A stretch of DNA of 33,168 nucleotides from Apostichopus parvimensis (GCA_000934455.1 KN883627.1:92854-126021), one strand, 5' to 3'; numbered from the stretch's first letter, positions 20,936 through 31,347 are shown. The notes: generated from the sequence alone by a model not told the origin. A program made the numbers and translations.

Positions 20936-21798
20936 AATACGAGATTTGATTGGTAGTATTAGGGAAAGTAAAAAAAAAAAATAGTATTGACATCTTTGTC
21001 TCATTTTCTGTAACTCTGTATATTTGCATACTCTGTACAGAAAACTTGAGCAAACTTTGCACAGCTTCATATATATTTTGCAAGCCCAATGTTCACAGAA
21101 AAATAGGCCGTCATTTTGCAAAACCGGCTGTGCAAGAGACTCACGGACTGGCTGCCTTAACCCCTGCTTGAAAGTAAAACTTCAACTGAAATGGGAAATT
21201 TAGTCAAATTTGAGAGAATTCATAGTTTCATACTCTCAACATGATATGAATTTTACAATGGATGCTTATAACACTCTTGAAAGTTTTAACAAAGTACAGT
21301 ATAACACTGATCCCTAATAGAAGTGATATCTGTAACTACTTATTAAACACTGAGTGCTCTTATAATTTCAGGGGAAAGTGTTCACATTTAGTATATATAG
21401 CAGTCTTGAAAATTATGTTTCTAATGCTGTATTGAAAATTGCTTTTTTATATGTATTTTTTACTGAATACAGGTATCTGACCATTTCCCACAGCATGTTT
21501 CTCTGTAAAAAGATTGGAACATCACATGTAACTAAACTATTTCAGAAAGCTATGAATGAAATTAAATTTTGTCTCCTATTGTTTCGTTTTTGCTGAACAA
21601 TCACCTAAAACATTAGTCTGAGCAATTGAATTTCAACCTCAATAAAAGCGAAATTTTACCAAAAATAATGCATTTCAATGTAAATTGAATGAACATGACT
21701 AATGTATACTCTTTCTGTACTATAAACTACTCTCTGTGCGCATGATTTCTATAACCTGTAAGGCTCTCAATACACTAATTACAACGATGTAAAAATTA
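20936..21798. other. non-coding; no gene seen
   Basis: AT-rich; frames of 63-73 codons on both strands overlap and show no recognisable motif. Confidence 0.5.
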
Positions 21799-22040
21799 CT
21801 GTGCATGACCCAAAAGTGGGTCGTGAGAGATTTGGGGTGGGTAGCCAGAATTTTCCACACGTCTCAAAGTCTATCTTGGCCTAAAGTTTTCATACCTTGC
21901 TAACTTTAACATCAAATCCATCGTTCAAAGCTTGCAAGTACCATGAGCATTGAGTCTGAGGGGTGAGAATATATGATGGATTGTAGGACAGTCCTAATGG
22001 GAGATCCTGCATCATGGGTCTTAAAGTTTGAAGACCACTG
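21799..22040 (-). mobile_element. hAT-like non-autonomous fragment (242 bp)
   Basis: On the minus strand it begins CAGTGGTCTTCAAACTTTAA and ends in CGACCCACTTTTGGGTCATG plus CACAG. Ends of the form CAGTGGTTCTCAAACT... and ...GTGGGTCGTG are typical of animal hAT families. The two ends are only partly complementary, and no 8-bp target duplication was found, so this may be a fragment. Confidence 0.4.
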
Positions 22041-22242
22041 CCCATGTACACAGTGAAACTTGTCTATCACACATGTATGCCAAAGCAATTCTTCCATCTG
22101 TTCACTTGGAGGAGTGCACTGGGTACACAAACGAAAAAATAACTTGGCACCTCCCAATTCTGACTTTTTACATTATTTAAACCTCATCTGCTATATAGCC
22201 TGGTGTTTTACGACACATTGAAATACACATTTGACACTGCCC

Positions 22243-22333
22243 AAAATAATTTATCCAGTATTGCATTGCAAAATGCTGAACAAAATGTACAAATTCAAAG
22301 ATGTATATATAGCAGTTTTGTACACAGGAATGA
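22243..22333 (-). repeat. fourth copy of the 130-bp dispersed family (diverged)
   Basis: On the minus strand it reads cctgtgtacaaaactgctat, then a diverged middle, then gcaatgcaatactggataaatt. The order equals that of 1860-1975, with several substitutions and a shortened middle. Confidence 0.72.
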
Positions 22334-22695
22334 ATTAGTACCGATAAGTCTGGACAAACTTCAGATACTTCAAAACTGCTACACAAACTTTTAACACTAA
22401 ATTATTACTGCAATGTCAGACAATTAAGAGTTCATATAAATTCTGCTAAGTTAATGCATTGCCATAAATAAACATCAAATAGTTTTAAAATGTTAGTAGC
22501 ATTTTAGCTTCATTTTTAACTTTTGTGGGCCCTAGTAGTTCCTCTGCTAGCTATCGGCCATGCTGACTATTGTATGGGCCTAGATATGTTCCATTGCAAG
22601 AAAAAAAAAACACAAATTTGCGATTTAGTTAACACTTTAAAATAGAATGTGCACTTTGAAATAACCCACTTTGGAACTATGAAATAGCTTCCGTA
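22334..22695. other. non-coding; no feature seen
   Basis: AT-rich spacer between the dispersed repeat and the hAT-like element. Confidence 0.5.
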
Positions 22696-23625
22696 TACCT
22701 ACACAGGGTTGGCCGGTTTTAACCGGGGCGGTTTAAACCACCTGGTTTAAACCGGTTAAAACCTGGTTTAAACCGGGGGGTTTTGACCACCTAAAAGTGG
22801 TCAAAACCGGCCAAACTAATTTTGTGCATAAACTGACACATTTGTCAACCCAATAAGAGATTTTCATCTACAGCAAGTATCTAAACCAAGTAGGCCCCTA
22901 TCAAGCAATGTTCAAAGGACACATGTGGAATACAGATATAGTATTATTAAAGAGTAGGCCTACTGACACATATATAAATTGAAGAACTTTTTTTTCCATG
23001 AAACTTCCTAACTACAATATACAGTCTAAAGTTAAACTGCTATTGAACTTGGAACAAATAATTTACTACAGCTCAAAAAAGGCATGTCAAGACTTCTGTT
23101 GATTTATCAGTACAGGGCAATTCTGTTAATAGGTATAAACCCCCCTTTTGGCCAAAAAAATGAAATTTGGTCAAAAAGTACAATTGGTGTCGGACATACA
23201 GTAGCCTACATCTCCAAAAAATGCCAACTTTATAACATCTGTTTCTCAACACTTGTTCCCAATTGAGCTACTTAACTTGCATCATTCAATTAGTGAAAAG
23301 ATACAACTAATATGTCTGATACTAGTCAGAACATACATGTGACATCTTCATCAGCTTCACATTTTTGTATATAATTTCATACTGATTCTTTGGAAGAGAA
23401 GCAACCAAATGGGAGAATACCTTAGAACAGAAATTATGAACACTCCAATGGTATGCATTATACTTCACACTACCCAAGACCATCTGCAGAAATTTGTCGG
23501 GAGCTTCCGAATTATTTTTGAGTTTTGACCGGTTTTAACCTCGTTTTGACCGGTTTAAACCCGATTTAAACCGCTTTGTGGTCAAAACAGGTTTTGACCG
23601 GTCAAAATCCAACCCTGTACCTACA
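22696..23625. mobile_element. hAT-like MITE (914 bp) with exact 8-bp target duplication
   Basis: The element runs 22704-23617 and is flanked on both sides by tacctaca (22696-22703 and 23618-23625), an exact 8-bp target duplication. It begins CAGGGTTGG and ends CCAACCCTG, a perfect inverted pair, and the CAG... ends plus 8-bp duplication are hAT features. About 100 bases at each end are built from ggtttaaacc, ccggttttaacc and ggttttgacc words that are self-complementary and also pair with the opposite end. The AT-rich centre has no transposase frame; its 60-codon frame is not supported. It must have been moved by a transposase encoded elsewhere. Confidence 0.88.
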
Positions 23626-24179
23626 GTAAGTTTAAGTCAGGCCTATCATTTGGGCAAATGCTGTAACGCCTTGTAATGTTAACTCTGTAATGTAGTCAGG
23701 CCTCAGCCCAGTACATAACAACATTCAATCTCTATTTCTAACATTACTGACACAAACCAGTAACTGCCTACAGGCCTTAACAAGTAACACTAAAGTTGGG
23801 CCAACCAACGCTTTAACATTGCACTGTTGATTGTAGCCTTTTAAGTTTAACTAGGCCTAGGGCCTAAGAATAGTAATAGTACCGAGGCCTAACTTAGGGC
23901 CTACTGTAGGCTAGGTCTATAGACCCACCGTTACTATTTTAGTTTTACACTTTACAGTATTAATGAGGAGTATTTTGCAGACTGTAATATTAGCATTAAA
24001 AGTAAGTTAACTAAGAAGTATGATATATGGCTCCCCAATTACACTCTCAGTTACACTAGCCTAACTGTTATTTGTTAGGCCTAAATTTACAGTAACCTAG
24101 CTAGTAGTAGTTTCTAGTACGGTCGGTAGCATTACTGCATCAGGCCGTCTGCTCTGTCATGCTACAGTATTTGACTCAC
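23626..24179 (-). other. start of BRSK intron 1; rich in AGGCCTA words
   Basis: The stretch holds many taggcct/aggccta words (about 23640, 23770, 23850, 23890, 23910, 24080). It has no coding frame. It would form the first part of the BRSK intron read leftwards; no further BRSK exon was found between here and the left edge. Confidence 0.55.
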
Positions 24180-24249
24180 CTGTCTGCCCTTTCCCGAGTG
24201 TTTTCTCAAGACGGTATGGACCTACATGCTGCGTTTCCCCAGCAGACAT
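24180..24249 (-). CDS. BRSK: BRSK/SAD-family serine-threonine kinase, first coding exon (partial gene)
   Basis: BRSK (SAD) kinases are AMPK-related enzymes of neurons that act in cell polarity and synapse formation and are switched on by LKB1. The exon encodes 23 residues plus one base: MSAGETQHVGPYRLEKTLGK, then GQT and the first base of a Gly codon. VGPYRLEKTLGKGQTG is the start of the kinase domain's glycine-rich loop and is almost invariant in BRSK1/2, which separates it from other AMPK relatives. The start ATG sits in a good context (gccATGt). The exon ends CAGACAG followed by GTGAGT, a perfect donor, in phase 1 inside the Gly codon. Exon 2 onwards was not found on the minus strand and likely lies left of the window. 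The retrotransposon and repeats to the left would then be intronic. Confidence 0.85.
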
Positions 24250-24876
24250 GGCTATATCTCTTTGCTTAAATACACCTTTCTTTCAACCAAAAAGCTTTCA
24301 TCAACTCGTAATACAGAAATAATATCCAACAATGCCTTCAGTACAGAAGGTTGACGAACTCCACACCCTGACTGTTAATCCTGTAATATCATGCAGTATA
24401 TACGCACTGCGATGAAACATGCATTTTGTGTACAATTCAATATCGTACCTAACGCGTGAGACTCATGTACAGATGATGAACGCTGATTCAGTGAATGAAA
24501 TTACCCTCGAAAATCATATGTAATGACTATTCATGTTATACATCTGTCGTTTTTACTGACAATTCCGTCGATGAAAAAATGTATAACCCAATTTTGTGCC
24601 ATATTTTATCTCATATCTATCGCACCACATCATTATAGTGTACGTAAGTTTCTGTGTACCAGCTGGTGCGATTTGAAAAGGGTGCACAGACGGGCCAAGG
24701 GTAATGTTTATGTTTTGAGTCTACTCATTTAAGGTCAAAGGTCATTGTACTTTCCCAGGTTATCTTTATTCAGCTATTGTTTTGAAATGCTTTGAACGTT
24801 GCTGCTGCGCGGGTCCCTCGAAAATAAAATCGACTTCGCTAAGTGGTTTGGATCGAAACATCTTTGGACTTTCATA
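24250..24876. promoter_or_regulatory. 627-bp divergent intergenic region, candidate bidirectional promoter of BRSK and NRM
   Basis: The start codons of BRSK (minus) and NRM (plus) face away from each other across this gap, so both transcripts must begin in or near it. It contains a DR1 site at 24732-24744, a two-codon upstream frame (ATG CTT TGA at 24788-24796) in the presumed NRM leader, and no obvious TATA box at a useful distance. A 69-codon plus frame at 24523-24732 is not supported as a gene. Untranslated first exons cannot be excluded. Confidence 0.55.
24732..24744 (+). promoter_or_regulatory. DR1 nuclear-receptor element
   Basis: The 13 bases AGGTCAAAGGTCA are two perfect AGGTCA half-sites separated by one A. 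This is the consensus for HNF4 and RXR-type heterodimers. It lies 133 bp before the NRM start codon. Occupation is inferred from sequence only. Confidence 0.6.
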
Positions 24877-27800
24877 ATGAATGTGGTAAAAACTGGCGTG
24901 CTTTGCCTGATTTCAGCAGTGGGCTTCTCGTTTTGTTTCCTGTCGGTAGTACAGTTCGCGGTTTTTCTTTACCATTCGGGTAGTGAGCAGTTTAACGGTG
25001 TTCTATGCCAAGAACGTACAGCGAAAGGTATCAATGCTGGCAATGATTTAATTTTAGACTTGGATTTGGAAGTTGAAGGCTTGACAATTATGTATGATGT
25101 TCATCTGCTAATAAATTATATTTCAACGCTCGTGCTACGTTAGACCTCAATTCACAAATATCTGTGGCCTGCTACTGAACTTACAACAGATCCGTGCATT
25201 TCGATAAAGGCATAGCCTAACCTTACTGTATAGTAATAGTAGGCCTATATTAATGTAGTAATGTGTGCGGAGAGCAGGAGCATATAGTATCCTCGACACC
25301 ATTCCTTACTCTACAACATCGTTTACAAAAGCTAAGTCCATCTGTATTAACTTACAAAGTGTTCTTGTATGAAACTGTTACTAAAACACACAAGCCCAGT
25401 ATAAAAAGGACCTACTGTAATTTAACTAATAAAGCACTGAGCAGGCAAACAAAAAGTAGCCAAAAATTACGATTTGATAACTTTTGAAACCCTCAAAAGA
25501 TACTGACCCATTTAGCTTTAACTTGAGAAGGCCCCAGTTGACTCTGATTCAAAGAGAATCATTCCAGTATTGACCCTAATCATAGCATGACAAAGTTTGC
25601 TAAAGTACTAATGATGCTGATCAGCTATACATGTTAACGATTGTTATTTCCACAGATTCATCATCCTGGGTTGTAAGCACAATAATCGATGTCTGTCTCA
25701 TAGTATTATTTATCCTGCAACATACACTTATGGCTTCAAGATGGTGGAAGCAGATTATCCAGTCAACAGGCTTTGGAGTTCTTACTCGTTCACTCTACGT
25801 CATCGCTACATCCTTAGCATTACAGGTGATTTTTGACGTATACCTTTGTTAACATTTAAGCTACTGAGCGTCACCAGCACTGTTTAGTTGCCAGCTTTAC
25901 GAAGGCATTGCTAGCCTTATCTGTTTGACAAACCATACTAATCATGATCTTCATGTACTGTACATGAATGAAATCATTTGATATGAGAAAGTAAAATCGG
26001 CAGGTTTAAGTGCCAGATTGACTCTAGGCCTAGTTAAAGTAGGATTACAATATATTCTGATTAACCGGGATTGGTGAAGGAAGCCGCAGTTATATACATT
26101 AATGTTTGTACTAATTCAAGCTTGTACTTAAGACATAATGTTTCATCAATAAATCATCGTTCGAATACTTTAAATAATGTGAGAGTTTAAGTTTCGAAGG
26201 ACACTTCTTTATGTTACAATCTGCACTCAGTCACACATTTTCCAGATTACATTGCTTATAATAGTACAATATTTCTTCTCTTTTCATCTGTAAAGAACCC
26301 CTTAAAAACATTTAGAATAGTAAGCTACTCGGCACATGTAACAAGCTAAGTACTGTAATATCGTCTGTTACTACAACAACTATATTGTACTGAATGACTA
26401 TGTACCCCATCACTTTGTTAGTACTGTGATTGGGGTGTACAATAATTTTGTACAGGTTTTCACAGGAAGTACAGTAGGTATCAAACAACATGAATTTGAA
26501 ACACTTTATTTCTTTACTTCTCTCTGATTTTCTCCTATTTTTCCTCTCTCTCTCTCTCTTATTCCTTTTCTTTTTTCCTCAGATTGTCTGTAGTTGGTGG
26601 CAGCCATTATTTCCGTGCAGCCCAATCTGGCAATTCCAAGTTTCGCCTGGCTCGTTTCTGTCTTTCCTGTGTTTTGCAATTCATGCCATCTCCTGGTTGT
26701 TAGTTCTGGCTGTGTGCTTGACTTTAGATTATGCCGAGCTTATGGGTGTCAAGCAGGTAAAAGAATATATCACACTTTCAAATACTTAGTACTTTCTGGG
26801 TTTCCATAATATTATGTATGTATTTTGGATCCTCCTGCAAACAGGAACTGGCGAAGAAGCCATCATCAGCTTATCAAAGCCGCAAGCTGACCGAAGTCAG
26901 TTTCTTAGATTCATATTTAACGTCCATGTTTATGAATTGTCAATTGTCAACAACTCTGTAACTGGACGACATACATTAATCTTGGAGTGACTCGAACTCG
27001 GGACCTTATGCTTGAAAGGCACCGGCGTTAACCACTGACCTAACACTCCTTTTTTTTTCTTTTTCTTTTTTTTTAAGCTAATTAAAAAAAAAAATAGCTA
27101 ATTAGAAATTATTTGAGGAAAAGAAACTCAATAAATCTTCACAGGAGACAGGTTTACAGTAGAGCTTCAATAATTTGATGAATTTTGGAGATTGTTATCA
27201 ATTAAACACACTGTTAGTTAATTTATTCAACTATTACATTGTTCCAAAATCAATATATGCATTACAGGTAAGTTTTTCAATGGATGAAGGTACTGTAGGC
27301 ATCCAATTATATTTTGTTATGGATTGTCAAATGAATACGACTAACAGTACAGGTTGTAGTAAATTCTCTACAAGGCAATAATCAAGAGTTGGGACTAGTT
27401 GCATCAGCGCCGGGAAGCAACATAAACATTCATTAGATAAACAATAGATTTTGATGGTTTCCAATGAAATGGTGAGATTGTCATTGCAAATTAATCAAGG
27501 ACAAATTAGTTTGGAATTTAATCCATGACTGTGGTGAAATTTACCATGCTATGGTTTATCAGTTATCTGAATTAATTTAGAATAAAAAAAATGTAATAAG
27601 ATTTAAACATGATGTCCAGGCTGAGTATCCTAAATGATGATCATCAATTAATGCTTTAAGTAAAGTAGCTTTCTAGACATAAAGCTTATTTTTTAGTGTG
27701 GACATCTTGCAAACTAGAATTACTTCTAGATACATTAGTTAGAAACACTAAACTACACTCAAAAGTTTCTATATATTTAAAAAAAAAAAAAATTGGAACT

Positions 27801-29127
27801 CTGATACCAAAACTAAACGTATTCCATATGTCATTCCTCAAAAGTAGTGGTCAATTTTGTGGCGGATACTGTTGTGAATTGTGATATATTTGCACATTTT
27901 AAAGAGATCAGCTATGGTGAGTAATTTCATTAAATTGTTAAAACAACAAACAATCTTACTGTATTTGGTGCAAGTTACACCTTATATTAGGCCTAACATA
28001 TATTACCAGCTGTCACTATTTTTGCAGCTGTTTTTTCATATGGAATTTTTTTCCACATCCCACCATCAAGTATTTATCTTTTAACGGGGTTACTATATAG
28101 CATCTTTGGATTGCCAACTCCTTTTCCACTATCTATCATTTAACAGGTTTACTACAGCATTCTTGGATTGCCTTCCCCTCTTTATCAAAAGTCTGAGGAA
28201 CATCGAAGACTCTTTCAACATTTCCGTCATCCTCTCTCCTCGAGCCTTCTGGTTGTTTTATGGTTTATTCCTGTAAGTAACACTAGATTTGTGTAAGTTC
28301 TGTACTTCTATGTCAACGCATTGAGAAGTATCAAAATGTTGATGTATAAATCGCACTACAAGATAAAAACAACATTCATGGAGTATCTTCATCAGACAAG
28401 TCACTAGTATTTGGATGACAACCCCCCAACCCCACCCCCCAATTGCTTATAGAATCGGAACAACTTATGTCAGATAAGACTTGTCAGTCCTTCCCCTTCC
28501 CTCCTTCTAACCCAGACTTCCAAGTTTACAAGAAAGCAAAGTGGGGGATTTTACAGAGAAATCATGAGACCTCTTACCATTCAAAATACAGTGAAGAGGG
28601 AGCTAATCAATATAAACCAAATTTCCAAACAGAAATGACCTTTAAGAAATATATATATTTTTAGCACACATCTCGTTTTTTTTTAATTGACTGCAATTAA
28701 TCGTTCAATAGGGTCAATGCATATAGAATGGATTGACAGTACTTTTGCTTTTAGAAAAAAAGATCTCATAAAATCAGTCTCCCTTACAGTATCCAAGATA
28801 TTTCAATTTTCTGACAAAGAAAAATCAATTCTTCACACATTAAAACTTGATTACAAGTTATTTCCAAGTTAGTGTTGATAATTAACTGTATGAATTTCGT
28901 ATCGTCACCTCATGTTATCCAGTAGCTTATAAACTCAACCATGATCATCAATTGACATCGATCTGCTTTTAACTTTCCAGATGATGTGCTGGGATCGTTT
29001 CCTCTTAGCCTCTGGTTTCACCCTGTATCTTCTCCTCGGACACTCCTTGGATACTGAAGACTATGATTACTTGAAGGAACAGTACGAACTGAAGGAAGAA
29101 CAACTCTGGCAGTCTCGCCTGAGATGA
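24877..29127 (+). CDS. NRM: nurim (nuclear rim protein), complete five-exon gene, 255 aa
   Basis: Nurim is a multi-pass inner nuclear membrane protein, related to NnrU and the isoprenylcysteine methyltransferase fold; its reaction is unproven. Exons are 24877-25027, 25656-25825, 26583-26756, 28147-28272 and 28981-29127, total 768 nt with TGA. All introns are GT-AG, with phases 1, 0, 0, 0. Diagnostic motifs align in order with vertebrate nurim: QHTLMA (about residues 72-77), LTRSLYVIATSLALQ (93-107), HAISWLLV and DYAELMGVKQVYY spanning the exon 3/4 junction, FRHP (191-194), and LYLLLGHSLD near the end. Hydrophobic segments lie at about 7-32, 56-77, 90-112, 125-158 and 196-228; length is close to the human 262. 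The start is the first in-frame ATG giving a membrane-inserting N-terminus. The unspliced open frame past 25027 loses homology. Intron 2 ends in an unusually long pyrimidine tract, intron 3 holds a SINE, and the exon 4 acceptor is duplicated upstream. Confidence 0.95.
25028..25655 (+). other. NRM intron 1
   Basis: A phase-1 intron between gcgaaag|gtatca and tttccacag|attc; the joined codon is GAT. The open frame reading on past the donor and a 74-codon frame at 25263-25487 are not conserved parts of nurim. Confidence 0.85.
25826..26582 (+). other. NRM intron 2
   Basis: Begins gtgatt after the CAG codon at 25823-25825 and ends cctcag. The last 70 bases are almost pure pyrimidine, with a (CT)n run at about 26542-26559, giving a very strong acceptor. 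No other feature seen. Confidence 0.85.
26757..28146 (+). other. NRM intron 3 (holds a SINE and an acceptor duplicate)
   Basis: Begins gtaaaa and ends catttaacag. It includes SINE family A on the opposite strand at 26815-27050 and the duplicated exon 4 start at 28075-28125. Other frames of 62-68 codons inside it have no support. Confidence 0.85.
26815..27050 (-). repeat. SINE family A, copy 2, best-preserved head
   Basis: On the minus strand the head reads gtgttaggtcagtggttaac (A-box-like, TTAGGTCAGTGG) and gagttcgagtcactcc (B-box-like, GTTCGAGTC), so it derives from a tRNA gene and would have used RNA polymerase III. The body matches the copies at 16362 and 30401. The 3' end is atacatacata. 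A T-rich run of about 25 bases follows on the plus strand, next to the head. Confidence 0.88.
28075..28184 (+). repeat. tandem duplication of the NRM exon 4 acceptor region
   Basis: Positions 28075-28125 and 28134-28184 are related copies about 58 bases apart. Both run tatc.tttaac, then ggtt.actaya, then ggattgcc and a pyrimidine-rich end. The downstream copy is the real exon start (aacag|gttta). The upstream copy has aacgggg where the AG should be, so its splice site is dead. Confidence 0.82.
28273..28980 (+). other. NRM intron 4
   Basis: Begins gtaagt and ends aactttccag. It contains C-rich runs at about 28422-28440 and two frames of 61-73 codons (28443-28872) with no recognisable content. 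Confidence 0.85.
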
Positions 29128-29272
29128 GATTCAAAAACAGATCATGTGACCCCCCAAAAAAAGAAGATGTGTGCTCTTAAGAAAGGAATCAGGGTTTGAC
29201 AACACGTTAAGAAGAATGCAAAGAAGAATGCACAACTCTAACAGCCTATTATATTCCCCAGATGCCTCCAGT

Positions 29273-29278
29273 AATAAA
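29273..29278 (+). promoter_or_regulatory. candidate NRM polyadenylation signal
   Basis: AATAAA lies 146 bases after the NRM stop codon and is followed by a GT-rich word, ggttgtgg, at 29293-29300. A second AATAAA at 30856-30861, followed by T/GT-rich sequence, is a possible distal site. Confidence 0.5.
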
Positions 29279-30400
29279 AGCCAAGTCAAACAGGTTGTGG
29301 TCGGAAAGTGAGGGAGTCCTTTTGAAATCAGTATCTTCTCCTCTCTTGCATTGTGTGTCTAGAACCAAGTATAGCAATGAAAGTATTGAACAGGCCGCAG
29401 ATATCCTGTTACCCAATCACAGAACTTGGTCAAAATGTTCCATGTGGCACCATCATGATGTGATATCTAACTACCACAGAGCATAGATACTTGCATACTT
29501 TAAAGGCATTAAAGACTCGCACACAAAGAAACGTCTGATGCAGGTGATCTGACCTAGTTTCCAATGAGGTGTAACAGAAGTGTAAGACACCACCATCGAT
29601 CCCAGAAAATACACACACAGCTTGCTACCGTCAGTAATTAGACACTAGTGTACAGTCAATACATGCAGCTACAGTCAATACCCACAGCACAGTGTACATA
29701 GCAGCGATGGACATCTCAGGTCTAGATAACAAGGTATCACGTTTCATTTCTGTCTCTGCATTTTGTAGCGACAAGAAAAAAACTTAAATTGCAAGCAAAG
29801 GAAAGTTACCTTTTTTCAGAGGGCGGCATGCGGTTTGTGGCAGTCTTCAATGCCTTTAAACAGTTGGACATCTCAAAATTGGCCATTCCACCTCTACTTT
29901 CTGCACCTCTACTACGCATTTGTTACTTATTTCCACATTGATTTTGTTTGCATCTTAACTGTGGTAATGGATGTACAAGATTTTTTACAGTTTCAATGAA
30001 TCAAAATGGGGAAAAAATAGGTCTTAAGAGGTTTGATAACATACTTTCTTGCCATATTTTAACGTCAGTTTAAACTTCCTTATCGTATTTTTCTCTGTTT
30101 TTCTGCCTTCATCATAAACAATTGTTGTATTACTGTACACCCTTCCTGTTTCATTCATCTTTCCTCTTGTTGATCCCAATCATGCTTTTTAATTAATGGA
30201 GACACAAATGCAACTATCATACCTTTTTTGCAAACTCTGTCTCTATCACGCATGATAAATGATAATCCTTCATTTGGGTCTTTTTGGTAACGTTGTCACT
30301 GGCTGTAGAATTTAGCTATGTCTGCAATGTGATTGACAAACTGGGAATTGAATGTGTCCGGGAATCTCAACTTAGAATGTTCACATTATGGAGTGATAAT
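29279..30400. other. NRM downstream region; no gene seen
   Basis: May include a longer NRM 3' untranslated region. Frames of 62-80 codons here (29262-29486 plus, 29430-29618 minus, 30284-30526 plus) have no recognisable motifs, and the last runs into a SINE. Confidence 0.45.
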
Positions 30401-30618
30401 AGAGTGTTAGCTCAGTGGAAAACGCCGGTGCCTTTCAATCAAAAGGTCTCGAGTTTGAGTCACTCCAAGATTAATGTATATCGTCCAGTTACAGAGTTGT
30501 TGACAATTCATAATCATGGACGTTAAAGATGAATCTAAGAGACTGACTTCAGTCAGCTTGCGGCTTGATAAGCCAATGATGGCTTCTTTGCAAGTTCTCA
30601 AATACATACATGCATACA
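30401..30618 (+). repeat. SINE family A, copy 3
   Basis: The head reads agagtgttagctcagtgg (A box TTAGCTCAGTGG) and ctcgagtttgagtcactcc (B-box-like). The body and the (ATAC)n tail match the other two copies. Compared with them it lacks the cctgc-tgcaggaggat segment just before the tail. Confidence 0.9.
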
Positions 30619-30647
30619 ATATATTTGGTTGTTTTTTCTCCTCTTTT

Positions 30648-30675
30648 GGGGGGGGGGGGGGTGGGGAGGGACGGG
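30648..30675 (+). other. G-rich run, candidate G-quadruplex
   Basis: Fourteen G, then GGGG, GGG and GGG separated by one or two bases. Four G tracts with very short loops fit an intramolecular quadruplex. It lies just after SINE copy 3. Confidence 0.5.
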
Positions 30676-31345
30676 TTGATTAGCAATGTGCATCTTACGC
30701 AAATAAAAACAACTTACAAAAACAGTAATTGAGTCATGCTATGTTTAATATCAGAATCTATTTTTTTTATGTTTTCTTAGATATTTTTTTAATATGCATC
30801 ACATTTCACTACATGACAGACTACATTATACATTTTTGTTGAATAATCTCCTTGAAATAAAGTACAAAGTACAGGATGTATGAGATTGTTTTTTTCTTTG
30901 TGTTCTCTTTTAATGATTGTGCAGCAATTAACTTGAGGCTTGATTATTGTCGGTTAGTTAACCAGACATTTTAATGAGGGGAGTTTTAATGGAAGGGTGT
31001 GTTTTTCACCAACAAATGTTATTGATGACCAAGACTTGCATGCATTATGTTTTAATTTAAAAACCAATACAAAACACTTGGATCATGTGATAGTACTTCA
31101 TTACCCAATCAGTGCAATACCACAAGGCTCATTTACATAATTTAAAACCTAGTAGCCAATCACAAAACGATTTTCACATCCTCTTTCAGTAAGTGCTCTG
31201 AAATCACTGAAAGGTTTACTATAACAACAGTAGGACCGATACGGTGGAATCTTTTTCTCAGGAGGTATATATCCTAGACTTCCACAAACGGTATCAATTT
31301 GGACACGATGGTGCAACCAAGGATAAAATGGAAGCTTTTTACTCT
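30676..31345. other. non-coding; no gene seen
   Basis: AT-rich with a taatgaggggagt word at 30974 shared with 15163. No supported frame. Confidence 0.45.
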
Positions 31346-31347
31346 TT

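Noticed and set aside
25028-25143. Continuation of the first nurim exon as a single-exon 88-residue protein from ATG 24877
   Set aside because: Homology stops exactly at a phase-1 donor at 25027 and resumes in the same phase at 25656, so splicing explains it better.
29519-29545. gaaacgtctgatg as another hammerhead core
   Set aside because: The two strings are in the wrong order and no stem can be drawn.
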